Notes under the pieces: generated by a model
Databases searched by the model: none
What the model was told of the DNA's origin: nothing
Seen by the model: only the letters and a program-made list of their open reading frames with translations
Assembly: GCA_030847615.1 (NCBI GenBank)
Contig: JAUMIR010000001.1
Span: 61,021,501 to 61,085,500 of the forward strand
Direction: 5' to 3'
DNA from: Gambelia wislizenii
Lineage: Eukaryota; Chordata; Lepidosauria; Squamata; Crotaphytidae
DNA length: 64,000 nt
Translations under genes and position numbers: made by a program
Shown here: positions 11,011 through 23,050 of the stretch, in pieces
Numbering within the stretch: the stretch's first letter is position 1
Layout: each line of letters starts with the position of its first letter

Positions 11011-11989
11011 TCTTATAAAAGAAGAGGAAAATTTTCTGTCTATCCATTCTTCCCACATCATGCATAAGTTTTATGCACCTCTGTTTTATGAACTTTTCTC
11101 ATTCCCCACTCTAACTCAATAGCTCCAAACATTGTGATTTTTCCTTTGTGGCTGCTAAAAAAATAAGAAATTTGTCCTGGATGCAGCTTGGGAACTGAAC
11201 TGGGAGCATACAATACAACATGTGCAGTGATCTTACTTAATATCCAAGATATATTGCTGTTGTTTCTAAACACCCTTCAAGTCTCCTTTTGCCCATTCCA
11301 AATGTAAGAAATGGAACCTGTAGCTTAATCTCTTGTAAAACATAACAGTCGCTGCTGTTAGCTAGTGATGAGGAAACTAGTCTCTTATGGCCTGCCATTC
11401 TCTTATGGGAAAATTTCTGGAAACTCTCAACTAATGTTGCCAATACTTGCGCCTCTTAAAATTTCATGTCCGGGAGAAGATTAGCTGATACAATTTTTTC
11501 CATTTTGTGCAGTAATGACACCAGTGAGTCCTGCTGAACTGTTCCCTGCCATGCTGTTATTTTAAGTACAGCAACATCCTTTCGCTTAAAGAATTTGAGT
11601 GGTGGTTCTTTTACATTCTTATTAAACATCTTGACTTTGAGTGCATCCTCGAGGACTCCAGAATTGTTTTTCACTAGAGATGATTTATGCAACTGTGCTA
11701 CTCATGTCTTGCATACCAGTGGCCCTTATCCTAGGGTTTTGCTTCCTTTTCAGAAGATGCTATTTAAGAAGAATTGTGGCACAAAGACAAGAATCATCAA
11801 AATTCGTGTAAGTAGGCCATTTCTTGGTTGTTCTTAGTTCCTGCCTTGTCTGGACCATGAAGCATTTTGAATTTTATAGCAAAATCATGTGCAGTTTCTA
11901 GACCCTAGGGGTTGTTTGGGGAATTACCACTTGAGATGGATGAGCTTGGTGGTGTCAACTTGTTGCATCTTTGTCCACCTGGCATCAAC
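11011..11989. other. Unassigned; weak exon-like motif only
   Basis: No repeat was recognised. A pyrimidine-rich acceptor-like stretch ending at 11754 and a gtaagt donor-like motif at about 11806 bracket a 54-bp open segment. This is not enough to call an exon. Confidence 0.4.
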
Positions 11990-12741
11990 CCAGACAGGGG
12001 CCAAGGCACTTGAACATGTGGTAGCTGGGCAGCTTCAGGTGTTCTTGGAGGAAACAAATTATCTAGATGCATTTCAGTCTGTTTTCAGGCCAGGATATGG
12101 TACCAAGACAGTCTTGGTTGCTCTGACTGACAAAAACTCAGGGTGAAAGATGGGTGGAGTGCTACCATGTTGATCCTTCTGGATTTCCCCATGACTTTTG
12201 ATACCATTGATCACGGTATCTTACTGGACTGGCTCTGGCAGATGGGAATAGGAGGCACTATTCTACAGTGGTTTTGTTCCTATCTGCAAGGTCAGTTCCA
12301 GAGAGTGACTCCTGCTTAAGGCCCATGGTCCTTGTGCTGTAGGGTGCCACAGGGTTCAATCTTGTCTTCTGTGCTATATGAGGTCACTGGGAGAGGAGAT
12401 TAGGAGTTCTGGGGTTGGGTGCCATCAGAATGCTGATGACACTCAGCTCTACTTTTTCTCGTCACCCAAGTTGGCTGGGGCAGTGGAGGTGTTGGAGGTT
12501 GCTGTAATGAGCTAGATGAGGGTGAATAAACTGAAGCTGAATCCTCATAAGATGGAGGCTCTGTGGACTTGTGGTTCTTGAGTTGGGAACTCGGTGGGTT
12601 CCTGCCATGGATAGGGTTGCATTCCCCCTTAATGAGCAGGTGCGTAATTTGAGAGTACTCCTAGATCCATCCTTGTCACTGGATGCCCAGTAGACTTGGT
12701 GGCTTGGAGTGCTTGGGGCTAGCTAAGGCCTTTCATGAACA

Positions 12742-13386
12742 GGGGTTGTCTAGACAGTGAAAATACTCCTCATAGAATTCGAGGAGAATACCTTTTGTCC
12801 CAATGGGATCTTGCATCATTTCATCATATTCAGAAGGAGGGGGGGATGCCATATACTGTGCAAGAAAAGCCTTTTGGACTTTTCCTGACTTTTTAAAAAT
12901 ACTGCAATGGAAATGAGCATTCCTACTCATTGGGACAACCAATTTGCTTTGCTGCACTTCCCCGATAAGAACAGAAGTGGAAAGCTGATTGGTTAGACAT
13001 ACGTAGGAGGCAAAGCTTGCTGGCAAGGCAGAGCCCAGTACCACCATGTTGAATTTTCACCATAGTGATAGTGTGCTGAGGTGACGAAGCAGCCTTTTTG
13101 GGGGTCCTGTTTATTTAAGTGGAAGATCGCACTTCTGCACTTAGGATTTGCTTTTCTTTTTTTAAAAAAATACTGTTCAGCAGCTGCAACTGGTGGGAAT
13201 AAAAAGGTGCGCAATTCACTCACTCCTGCCCTCTTGATTCTCAGGTATACCCATTTGAATATCAAATGCTTATGGCTTCATATGCCTTCAATCCTGTGAA
13301 AAAATTGTAGAGACAAATGAAAGCTGCTGCAAAATGGCATTACTGTGCATTCAATCCACATTTTATTGCTTCGTATAGATAAGCCC
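12742..13386 (+). mobile_element. Non-autonomous DNA element, family B (copy 1)
   Basis: The left end ggggttgtctagacagtgaaaa and the reverse complement of the right end (gggcttatctatacgaagcaataaaatg) form an imperfect terminal inverted repeat. Internal landmarks shared with the copies at 19664-20234, 40904-41506 and 60110-60728 are: a gagctgattggttgg-like block, ccaccatgttg, tatttaagtggaagatc, and gcaattcactcac. It is inserted in the L2 relic. It has no transposase. Confidence 0.7.
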
Positions 13387-13490
13387 AGGGATAATTTAGC
13401 CACAGTAGTCCCAATTAGACTAATTGGGTAATGTCCCAATTAGACTACTGCAATACACTCTACATGGGGCTGCCCTTGAAGATGACTCAG

Positions 13491-14695
13491 GTCTCGATTA
13501 CACAGGCAAATATTCCCCTAAATATACCACTAAGATCCCTCATAGTTCACATGCATCGCGCCACAGTATTGCTTCATTTGGGGGGGGGAGGTAAAAAAAC
13601 CCAAAAATAGCGTTTCAGGGGAAGTTGGTTATTTTGCCGACTTATTTGAAAAGTAGTGCAACTTTACGCTATATTGATTGTGTAAACAACCATTTCGCTA
13701 AGGGCCGTGTGGATTACAAGCAGTCTTTCCGATACATTCACAGTAGAGCTTTGCTGTGATTGGTTAAAGTCACCAGCGAGGGGTTGGACAAGGAGGGGAT
13801 GGAGGATGAAAAGATCCATCCACTGTTGTTTCCAGCCATGCAAGCAAGTACTATACCCATCCCATCCGCCCAGCTGTTTCTTGCTTGGCTGCTCCTTCTG
13901 TGTGTGTGAGAGAGATCGTTCGTTGGTTCCCTCACCCTGCTGAGATCCCATTTGTCTCTTTCCTTCCCTCCCTCCTCGGTATCTTCCTGCTTGGTTGTGT
14001 CTCTCTCTCTCTCTGTGTATGTTCATTTGTTGGTTCCCTCACTCTGCTGAGATCCCGTTTCTCTTTCCCTCCCTCCCTCCCTCCCTCCCTCCCTCCCTCC
14101 CTCCCTCCCCTCTTCGGTATCTTTCTGCCTGGCTGCTGCCAGCTGAAAAATCCCTTAGGTAGCCAGTCTCTCTCTCTCTCTTTCTCTCTCTCCTGATTCC
14201 CCCACCCCTCACACACATACACTGAGTGGGCTAGCAAAGACTTATATCAAGAAGCTTCTTTGTCCAGTGCTTTGTTAACTGGGGTATACCTGTACTGTAC
14301 CTATGTGTTCTCCAAGTGGAAGGAGGGGTAGAACTTTGGGAGGAAACAGCAGTAGGAAGCCTTTCCCACTAGCTCAGGGATGAGAACTTCCAGACAGCTC
14401 TGTGGCCACAAACAACTTCTATTGCTATCTTTAATTAGTGATGCAAGATAAAGTTTTTAAATACCATGCATGGAACTGTGCTGTGTTTTGCAAGCAGGAA
14501 GACTGGGTGCAGCTTGCTTTGCTGTCTGTGCTTGGGAGGCCATGCCCCCCCCGCCCCTTTGCCTGTCTGAACCAGAAAGCGAAAAAGTAAACATAGCAAC
14601 TGAATCCTCCATAAATCGTGTAAACTGACGGGCACTGGTGCGAAAAAGCACTAAAGCGCAAATTGCCGCAATAAAACCTGCTGTGTAACTGAAAT
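13491..14695. mobile_element. About 1.2-kb DNA element inserted in the L2 relic
   Basis: Removing this segment rejoins the L2 reading frame exactly at MTQ-KL. The sequence ctcag occurs at both junctions (13486-13490 and 14696-14700), consistent with a target duplication. The ends share an inverted ttacacag motif (left gattacacagg, right cctgctgtgtaact). The interior holds CT-rich tracts and two copies of a roughly 115-bp unit (gttggttccctcac, then ctgctgagatccc) at about 13922 and 14031. No transposase frame was seen. Confidence 0.65.
13965..14200. repeat. (CT)n and (CCCT)n simple repeats
   Basis: CT runs lie at about 13998-14014 and 14166-14192, with a CCCT/CTCC run at about 14064-14110, inside the 1.2-kb element. 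The open frames here are simple-repeat artefacts. Confidence 0.95.
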
Positions 14696-15060
14696 CTCAG
14701 AAACTGTAGCTAGTAGAAAATGCAGCAGCTAGACTGTTCACTGGAATTACATTCAGATATCATATAATTCCTGTTCCGAAGGAATTGTATTGGCTGACAA
14801 TACATTTCTGTTCTGAATTCAAGGTGCTTGTAATAATATTTAAAGCCCTAAACGGCTTTAGACCTTGATATTTGAGGGAGTGCCTTTCTATATATATAAG
14901 GCTGCCCAAGAACTGAGATATGTTGGAGGGGAAATATATTGTGGGAAGACCTTTGCTCCGGTGGCACCCCAGTTGTGGAATGACCTCTCTCTGGGGGCCT
15001 GATTGGTGTGAACTTTAGAATTATTTCAGCTTCAAGTTAAAACCTGGCCAGATCTAATTA

Positions 15061-16065
15061 GGAAATGTTGCTGGGTATAAGGGCTACAATAATGTAAAGA
15101 GTTCATTTTTGAACTGGTAGATGGACTTTTTGTAATAGTTGTGATATATACAAAGCCAACATAATTTCTAATATAAATCAGTAGCAGTTGGTTACATGTA
15201 TGGAAGTATTGAAGCACTGAATTGATGAACAACTAGAGTTAAAGGAAACAGGACAGTTGGTCTTCTATATATAAAAATATTTTATTGTGCCTTTTTTGTG
15301 GGGGAAATACATTATTTTTTTTGGATTTCTGTTATAAATATACAATGAGAGTTGAGATGCATAATGTGAACAAATGTAAGAATTTTCAAGGAAAAATAAA
15401 ACAAATTAAAAAGAAAAAGAAAAAAAGAGACCTTTTTGCAAGGTAGCAACCAGAAGTCACTTCTGGTTTTGAAAAATGGTTCCCTGGGCTTAAAACAGCT
15501 AGGGAGGAGGACAACATGTGGCAAGAATGTTCCCTGTGCCCTATAGAGGGCTTGAGTATTTTGAGTTTTTTTAATGTTACTCTTTTTCGAAATGTTTTTG
15601 GGAGGACTGGGAAGCTCTGGGGTGGCCCTCTAAACAGCTTGGGAGAGAGTCACCTGCAACCCATGGGGCCATGTTATTCCTAACTGCCCTAGAGTCTAGG
15701 AAACTTTCTGGGAAGCAGAAAAGACCATCCGTAAGAATTATCTGGCATTGACTATAATCACTCCTTAAAGCCTTTCATCGTGCTACTCCCATTTAAGAAG
15801 GGATTATAGGATCATATCTAGAATGGGAAAGACAATCAGATGAGGGCCACAGGCAGAAATGGAGGCAAAAAGAAATGGGGAAACCCAGTGATAGGCAGTC
15901 AAGGTAATTCTGAGTGAGATTTGGTTCAAATACCCAGAGAAAAGACTGGTGAGCCGAGGCTGTGATAAAGAAAGTTTGTAAGAAGGTTTGTATGTTTCTC
16001 TATGGAATTTGATTGCTTTCTTCCAGCTACATCTCTCAATCCCTTTTCTATTCACCAAAGGGTCT
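15061..16065. other. No recognised feature
   Basis: AT-rich, with an A-rich tract near 15395-15430. No family-like frame or repeat boundary was identified. Confidence 0.45.
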
Positions 16066-16068
16066 AAA

Positions 16069-16296
16069 TACCCTAAAAGCACCAAATCCCATCTGAGCTT
16101 GGAAACAAAGCAGCCTCAACCTTGGTTTGTACTTGCATGGGAGACTGCCAATGAATACCAGGTGATGTAGGCTGTATTTCAGAGGAAGGAACAGGCAAAA
16201 CTACTTCTGAGTATTCCTTGTCTAAGCCCTATGAAATTCATGGGGTCACCATAGGTCAGTAGGTGACTTTGAAGGCACACACACACACACACACAG
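16069..16296 (+). mobile_element. 5S-rRNA-derived SINE (copy 2)
   Basis: The + strand runs through the 5S-like head (cccatctgagcttggaaacaaagcag, then gtacttgcatgggagac), the ctgtatttcagaggaaggaa body and the tail ggggtcaccataggtcag, gactttgaaggcac. It ends in a (CA)n tract of about 14 units. The CA tract probably grew from the SINE tail. Confidence 0.9.
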
Positions 16297-16549
16297 ACTT
16301 ACACACATTCAGCTGTGTGTAAGTTTTTATACCATATCCCTCTCCTAAATGACTCATTTCTAGTTAAAATTGAAGGATATTTAACCCAGTTGACTATTGT
16401 CTCAACTCAGTTGAATATTAAGAAAATGAAAACAACGAGCATAAAAGATTTACATAACTTAAAATTCAACAATGAATACATACAGTAAATGTTGGTAAAT
16501 ATTTTCTGTAATCTCCCTCAGTCATCAATCAAAATGGAGAGTATAATCA

Positions 16550-17105
16550 AGAAAGCAAAAGATTGGGATTTGGAAGGGCAGCTATGAAGGAACTAGAAAC
16601 AATCCTTTAGTGTAAAAGATATACTTGTATCATTTAATACCAAAGTCAGGATGGCATAGTATTTTTAATTTCTCTTAAGTGGTTGTAAAAGCTGGACAGC
16701 TGACATGAAGCAAACCAACTCATTTGAAATATGGTGATGGAGAAGTCCACGGTTTTATAGCTACTATGTACTTCCAAAAACAAAACAAAACAAAAACCTA
16801 ACAAACGAACAGCAAATTAAGCGTAAACACTCACTAGAAGCCAAAATAGCTAAGGACGCTATTGTAGTTTGAGCATATTGTGAGATGACTTCTCATTGGA
16901 AAAGACAGCAATGCTTGGTAAAAGGAAAGGCAGTAGGAAAAGAGGAAGACCGCATCACAGATGGATTGACTCAATGAAGGGAGGTGTGCCCTTGAGTTTG
17001 TAAGACCTGAACAAGGCAGGTTATACCTGGGGCCCTTGGAGATCTCTTATTGATCGGGTTGCCATTTAAGTTGAAGTTGACTTGGTGGCAAATAACACCA
17101 GTGTG
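16550..17105 (+). pseudogene. BovB-type (RTE) LINE 3' end
   Basis: The order of landmarks follows the BovB ORF2 C-terminus and tail. They are: gctatgaaggaactaga, a tggttgtaaaagctggacagc block, ttctcattggaaaagacagcaatgcttggtaaa, aggaaaagaggaagacc, atggattgactcaatg, gagtttgtaagacctg, and the terminal ggttgcc-gttgaagttgacttggtggca. Indels disrupt the frame. BovB is abundant in squamates and is the likely mobiliser of the tRNA- and 5S-type SINEs here, whose tails resemble it. Confidence 0.75.
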
Positions 17106-17699
17106 CTGGGGATTGACTTGGCAATAGGTTATTTCCTGCATCTAGTGGTTTCTGCTGTATCTTTCCATTGTGTTGTACAGCCCTTATTAATTTCTGTAAG
17201 CATTGTTTCATTAATTGTCTCAGTGTTACGCCATTTCGTTTAAATTGTATTTACTAGTTGCACAGAGTGCTCCTTGGTTTTACTGGTGTTTTGGTAAAAG
17301 ATGCCAAGTTAGAATAATTTTCATAGCTTGCCTGCCAGTCAGTACTTCTCTTTTAGATGTGGGGTGTCTATGAAGTTCTGCACAGAATGACAGCAGAAAT
17401 AACTTAAAACACAGTAATGAGGAAGAACATTGATATAATCTGACTCTGGAAGACAGAACAAGCAAACTTGTGGCATATTCATATATATTTCTTCTCTAAA
17501 TGCTTTGTGGGCATAATCAAAACCTGCAAAGCTTTACAATGGTTTTGTAGCTGAGCATACCTGAGCAAAGTCAAAGACTGTTTCCAGACAAGGGTTTTAT
17601 TGTGCAATTGCAGTCTCATTCCCAGAATGTTATGGAGAGCTGTCAAAACAATGTCAACTTCCTCTTATTGTGTTCCTGTGTTTCCCCATCACTTCTTTA
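17106..17699. other. No recognised feature
   Basis: Nothing repeat-like or coding-like was identified. Confidence 0.45.
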
Positions 17700-17912
17700 T
17701 CACACTACACTGCTATAGTGCTATTATTCCACTTTAACTGCTATGGCTGCCTCCTGTGGAATCTGGGGTCTGTAGTTTAGTGAGGCCTAAGAGCTCTCTG
17801 GCTGAGAATTCTAAGTATCCCTCCCTAAACTGCAAATCCCAGGATTTCACAGGAGGCAGCCATAGAGGTTAAAATAGAATAATAGCACTATAACAGTATA
17901 GTATGATGTTGC
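17700..17912. mobile_element. Palindromic MITE, family A
   Basis: Nearly the full length is one imperfect palindrome. cacactacactgctatagtgctattattcc at the left pairs with aatagcactataacagtatagtatg at the right, and tggctgcctcctgtgga pairs with tcacaggaggcagcca. The centre carries the family phrase ccctccctaaactgcaaatcccagg. Confidence 0.85.
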
Positions 17913-19663
17913 CCTAGAAAGTTAGAAGAGCTGCACAGTTACTTTTTTTTTAGTACAGGTAGCATTAGATGTTGTTGTGTGGAAGTGCCCCCCCCAAATG
18001 AGAGCCTCACTAGAAACAGGACTGCAGTGGGCAAAGCAAAGTAGGTACATACATAATTTAACGTTTATCAGTATGTTTCGAAAGGTCCTTTTCAAAGATA
18101 ATCATCAAACATGGGGTCAGAACAAAGTTATTAGTTAAGTTATTAATGAGTTAAATCAGAGATCATGACCCCCAGAAGGGGTGGAAGCTGACAGAGCTCT
18201 AGCCTGGGGTCCCAGGTGCCTGGGATTAGGAGTGGGGTCCGGCGTGATATTATTGTAAGTTTTTATTATGTAAATCCATTTAGCTTTTTAAAAATAAATA
18301 TAAATTATTACTTTGATGTCATCATTTAAACTGACTTATTTTAATTTTTATCCTAAATCCTATAGAGCATTTCGCTGCCCTTAACCTTAGCAGTAGGTAG
18401 TGGGACTTTTAAAGACCCTGGCCTGTGGGCCCACATCAGGATGTGGGGGCCATGTCAGAGATCATGTTAAAAGAGTCAATCAAATTTACATTTCCCAGCT
18501 GGTTCTTTACCCAAAGCCTAGATGTCTTGGATTTTTGAAAACTGTTTCTTGCTTTTGTTAGTCTCTTGGGGTTGGGTCATTGCAGTTTTTAGATCACAAG
18601 ATTCAAACAAAGATTCAAAATGACCAAAGATTCAAAAAAGATTTAAGAATCTTTTTTCCTGGTTCATTGTTGGGATATGATAGATTAGTTTAGTTCAAAG
18701 ATTTAAAGATCTTAAACCAACAAAAAAATGTATGTCAAAAAGTAGTAAGGGCAGCTTGTAAGGTGTAATGGATTTTTTTTTTTTTATCGAGGTCATCCTT
18801 CTATTTTACACACTGGGCACTGGATAGAAGTACAGTACTTCATCTGTCTGAGGAAACTGAATTTTTACTTTCTTTACCTTGAGACTTTTTCTGGGATCCG
18901 CATGGGAATCAGTAAGATAAAGAAGGGGAAGGGCATGAGATTATAAGAGACAGAGAATGCCAAGCAAGGAAGGGGGGTTGTGGGGTAGATGAGAAATTGG
19001 GTTTTCAGAATTAATGCAGCTGTTTCCTTCTCTCCCAGTCACAAGACCAGGAGAGAGCAGTAAAATCATCGAAGGCATTACAGCTTTATTCTGTAACAGT
19101 TTAAGTGCAGACTTTTAATTTAAATAGCAATTTAATATAATTAGTACTTGTTAGATTCCCCCCCATTCTAATTCAAATGCAATTGAATTAGATTATTTAT
19201 CTTATTAATGGTTAACTAAAGGCAACAACCCTTTTCTGCTAACTTTCCTATCTCTGATAGTACTGGGCTAAACAGACCATTAGTTTGATCCAGCAAAAGA
19301 GAAAGGCCTCACTAATCTCACAGATTAGGGACTGCAGCACTGTCAGAAAGTGGAATCGGTTGAAAAACAGGACCCTTTTTTTTAGTTTGTAAATGCAAGA
19401 CTGAACATTAGATGGCACCAAGTCAACCGAGAGAAAAAAAAAACCAGCATGCCAAGTCAATGGGTCCGGGAGGCAGTGTGTGGTCGAAAGAGTGGACTAG
19501 GGGTTGAAAGTGCGGATCTGTTGAAATAGCAGAACGTTGAAAAACAAGTTGTCAAAAAGTGGGGAATGCCTGTACTCTTCTAATGTGGAAGGGAATGCAG
19601 TGTTATGTCCATTTACCTGCTATATCATTTCATCAGAATTTGAGTTTTCAGTATAAACACTGT
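17913..19663. other. Mostly unassigned; Tigger-like terminus near 19560
   Basis: The segment ending at about 19572 (gttgtcaaaaagtggggaatgcctg followed by TA) looks like one terminus of a TA-flanked DNA transposon. No matching opposite end was found. Other parts show no family-like content. Confidence 0.4.
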
Positions 19664-20234
19664 GGGCCTGTCTATATGACCCCCCCCCAAAAAAAACATA
19701 GTACCCTGCAGTAATGGCATTTTGCAGCAGCTGCAACCTGTCTTAATGGTGTTTTGCTCCCCCCCCAAGCATACCCGCCAGTCAAGATGGTGGCTGCAAG
19801 TGAATCATTGCGTTTTCACCTGTCGTAATATGCACCACTGGACCTTTAAAAAAACTATTTCAACTGTGCACTGGAACAATATTTTGCTTTCCAAAAAAAA
19901 AAAAAAAGGGGGGGGGACCACATCCTGCATTTTTACCTTAGACTTGTTCGCTAAGAAAAAAACAATGAACATGGCAACACCTAGCACTTGCCCTGTTAGC
20001 AAGCCTTGCCCCCATGCTCATCTGGCCAATCAGCTTTGTACTTCCTCTCCTATGGGAAAGCGATTCATATCGAAACACTTGTCCCAATGAGGGGGAATGC
20101 ATATTCAGCCCACAGTTCTTAAAGAACTCCAGGAAAAGCCATGAAGGCTTTTCCCATGTAGTTTTTTTTTAACCTTTTGGACCCCCTCTTTCACAAAATG
20201 GTGAAATGATGTGGCTTGCCATTTAGACAGGCAG
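19664..20234 (-). mobile_element. Non-autonomous DNA element, family B (copy 2)
   Basis: On the minus strand the order of family B landmarks is restored: the attggccagat block, gttgccatgttc, cttaaagg, and the gcaatgattcac region. The outer ends gggcctgtctatatgac and ccatttagacaggc are inverted. Homopolymers (A14 followed by G8 at about 19895-19918) lie inside. Confidence 0.65.
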
Positions 20235-20380
20235 CGTTCTCCTTGCATTCTGTGAGAAGTTTTTTCACCATTAAGACAATTCCTATGTAAATTGAATTAT
20301 ATTAACTTTAAATTATATTCATGTCTCAATGGTTTCAACTGTTAAAGAGTTCTCTACTTATAAGTTGCTTCTGGTCTTCA

Positions 20381-20381
<1 letters not shown>

Positions 20382-20437
<56 letters not shown>

Positions 20438-20440
20438 CAT
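20382..20440. repeat. (CT)n(CA)n compound microsatellite
   Basis: About 12 CT units are followed by about 16 CA units. Confidence 0.97.
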
Positions 20441-21051
20441 TACGAGTGAACTGTTTCCCATAGTCACAGGATGACCTTATTCTTATTAACAAATGAGACC
20501 TGTTCTACACAAATGTCTTAAGAGTATACATTGAGTAATGATTTTGCTTTGAGGGTTCTAGTCCTGGTAAATCATGAGACCAAAAAATATGAATAAATGA
20601 CAGCCATGTATCCTGTAGCAGGAAGACAACATCTCCAGAAACTACTTTGGTAAACTGTGTCCAGAGAAATCTCAGTATTCCAAAGTCTTGGCTATTTATA
20701 CAATAGTCATTGAGAGAATTTTATTTCTGTAGGAGCAATAGCTATATATGAGAATGCTGTAATGTGTGGGAAACCACCGGATAAATGAAAATTATTTGTA
20801 ACCATTATAACTCTCAAATTCTTTTCTAAACAACATTTGTACAAAACTTGAGGGCTAAGCTCTTGACTGCTGAGATAATTGTATTTCTCCCTCTCTTTCC
20901 TTTGAGCTCTCAAAGGTCAAAACAGTTTTCAAAGAGCCTTACATCACTCTTAATCGATTCAATATTTTCTACTCAGTTGGTTAGCACACTGTTGGAATCC
21001 ATATTTGGAGGAAGGAAGTAGTTTATGTCTATCTGTGTGTACGTTCACATG
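20441..21051. other. No recognised feature
   Basis: No coding-like or repeat-like structure was identified. Confidence 0.45.
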
Positions 21052-21252
21052 TGTGCCTTCAGGTTGCCGGTCGACTTATAGCGACCTCAAGAATTTCATA
21101 GGGTTTTCTTAGGCAAGGAATACTCTGAGGTGGTTTGCCAGTTCCTTTCTCTGAAATATAGCCTACAGCACCTGGTATTCATTGGCAGTCTCCCATCCAA
21201 GCACTAACCCTGCTTAGCTTCCAAGATCAGATGGGATGTGGTGCCTTTAGGT
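21052..21252 (-). mobile_element. 5S-rRNA-derived SINE (copy 3)
   Basis: This is the best preserved of the three. Its minus strand has catctgatcttggaagctaagcaggg, then gtgcttggatgggagac, close to the 5S rRNA region spanning the internal control elements. The middle ataccaggtgctgtaggct is also 5S-like. The tail reads tcgctataagtcgacc, then cctgaaggca. Confidence 0.92.
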
Positions 21253-22536
21253 TATTCATGTCTATAGCATAAACATAATGAAGGGGTTTAATTGCTATAA
21301 ATAATAGAATACACATCAGTAAAGAATACACTTCAATAAAGCAGCTAGACAAGAATTCTACTTGCCTTCCAGCCAACAACAGACCAAACATGGGAAACTC
21401 CACCCAAATACAACATCATGCAGTGCCACCTAGGGATACAGCTATATAATAACACTATCAACACATTCTTTAAGTGACCCTGCTGGTTATGTATCCCCTT
21501 CATGCATAATTTCTCAACTGCTGTAAAAAATACCATTAGCCCAACTAGAGGAAATTCTGACTGCTAAACTGCACAATTATTTGTACATTGCAAAATATTG
21601 TACAAATGGAAAATACCAATATAAACAGACTTTGGAAGCCATGGACCATTTTTTAGACCATTTTCTGAAAATTTTCAAATATTTTTTTCCATTCCTCAAT
21701 ATAGGTCGCTGCCTCATATTGAATCAAACATGTTCCTGCAGTCAAATACTGTCAGCTGGTTTTATTAGGTCTACCTGGAGAAACAAGTGATTTAACCTGG
21801 GACCTTTATTTACATGTGTTCTAGCACTGAACTGTAGCCCTTTCCCTGCTGCTAGTTAGTGTATGCAATTCTGAACTAGATTGACAGGGCTCAGAATCTG
21901 TATAAGCCAGCTTCCTAAGATGGCTCCAATGGATCCATATGGGAACTGGGAGCTAGCTTGTGGGAAATTCTACTTTGTTATCTTTGAAGATTTTACGAAC
22001 TAAAGGAAACCAAAGATTCTTTGCTCTCCCATTTCTTCCTTATTGATGTTGAAGTGAGATTTCTTGGGCATATCAGTGACCTTTGGCTTGGCTCGCTCTC
22101 TTAAAGGACCATGTGCTAATTTTGCTGGCCTGAGTCATCCTTTCAGCCCTTAGATGTTCTGACAGAACCCTAGCTGCCATTTTGTCTGATGGGCTTTATT
22201 GCTGGTTGACCTGCCCAGCCTTGCTTGTACTTCCACCCTGCCTTCAGGGAAGTCTTCATGAAGTCTCTTAAAATTGGTGTGGACTTCATTCCAGAACTCT
22301 GCTAGTAAAAAAGTACATTAAATAGCCCTCTTACCCAAATCTGTGGTTGCTTCCAAATGCGAGATCAGTCATCTAACACATGGTTCAGAGGGCCTTGGGT
22401 GGTTGCTTTTGTTGTTGCTGTTGTTGTTTTTACAGCCAGCTGTCATGACTTTGTTGGAAGTAGTATGAACTTGCCACAAAGGTGAAGGTAGCCATGCAGC
22501 TTTAATCATACAAGTAGACCTTTGGATGGGCAAGGT
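21253..22536. other. No recognised feature
   Basis: No repeat boundary or convincing exon was identified in this 1.3-kb stretch. Confidence 0.45.
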
Positions 22537-23050
22537 AATCATAGAATCATAGAGTTGGAAGAGACCACAAGGGTCATCCTGTCCAACCCTCTGCCATGCA
22601 GTAACAAATAATAAAAGTATACTTGATAGATGGCCATCCAGCCTCTCTTTAAAAACCTCCAAAGATGGAGACTCCACCACACAGCAAGGCAGCATGTTCC
22701 ACTGTTGAACAGCTCTTTCCTAATGTTTAGGTGGAATCTCTTTTCCTGTAGTTTGAATCCATTGCTCTGTGTTCTAGTCTCTGGAGCAGCCAAAAACAAG
22801 CTTACTCCATCCTCAATATGACATCCCTTCAAATATTTAAACATGGCTATCATGTCACTTCTTAACCTTCTCTTCCCCAGGCTAAGCATACCTTAAGCTG
22901 CTCCTCATAGGCCATGGCTTCAGACCTTTCACCATTTTGGTTGGCCTCCTCTGGTCATGCTCCTGTTTGTCAATATCCTTCTTGAATTGTGGTGCCTGGA
23001 ACTGGACACAGTATCCCAGGTGAGGTCTGACCAAAGCAGAATGAGGTCCT
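22537..23050 (-). pseudogene. CR1 LINE 3' end, longest readable copy
   Basis: It starts at the CR1 terminal repeat (aatcatagaatcatagag). The minus-strand frame then reads the ORF2 C-terminus: GKRRLRSDMIAMFKYLKG, later FHLNIRKELFNSG, then a shifted frame with SLEVFKERLDGHL. The family phrase for the region before it, ending in WYCVQFWAP-like text, is visible as ggcaccacaattcaagaagg on the minus strand. One frameshift near 22700 separates the two readable parts. It is 5' truncated near 23050. Confidence 0.88.

Larger units (their letters stand above)
11990..15060 (+). pseudogene. L2-like LINE ORF2 relic, interrupted twice
   Basis: The + strand begins in the reverse transcriptase with FQSVFRPGYGT near 12070. 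It then shows the domain-A region LLDFP-DFDTIDHG (12175-12230) and WFCSYLQG at about 12270. The family LKLNPHKME pattern follows near 12535. After 12740 the text is broken by a 645-bp element. It resumes with LDYCNTLYMGLPLKMTQ at 13430-13490, is broken again, and continues in frame after 14700 with KL-LVENAAAR and later the WHPSCGMTSL-like region near 14970. Many stops show it is old. In intact L2 elements this ORF encodes endonuclease and reverse transcriptase; here it has no function. Confidence 0.8.

Noticed and set aside
11755..11808. A 54-bp segment between a tttgcttccttttcag acceptor-like and a gtaagt donor-like site.
   Set aside because: Short, with more than one open phase and no recognisable peptide. 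Such pairs occur by chance in 64 kb of intron.
13664..14237. Open frames up to 120 residues near CT-rich tracts.
   Set aside because: Their serine/leucine/proline-rich or arginine/glutamate-rich runs come from (CT)n and (CCCT)n repeats.
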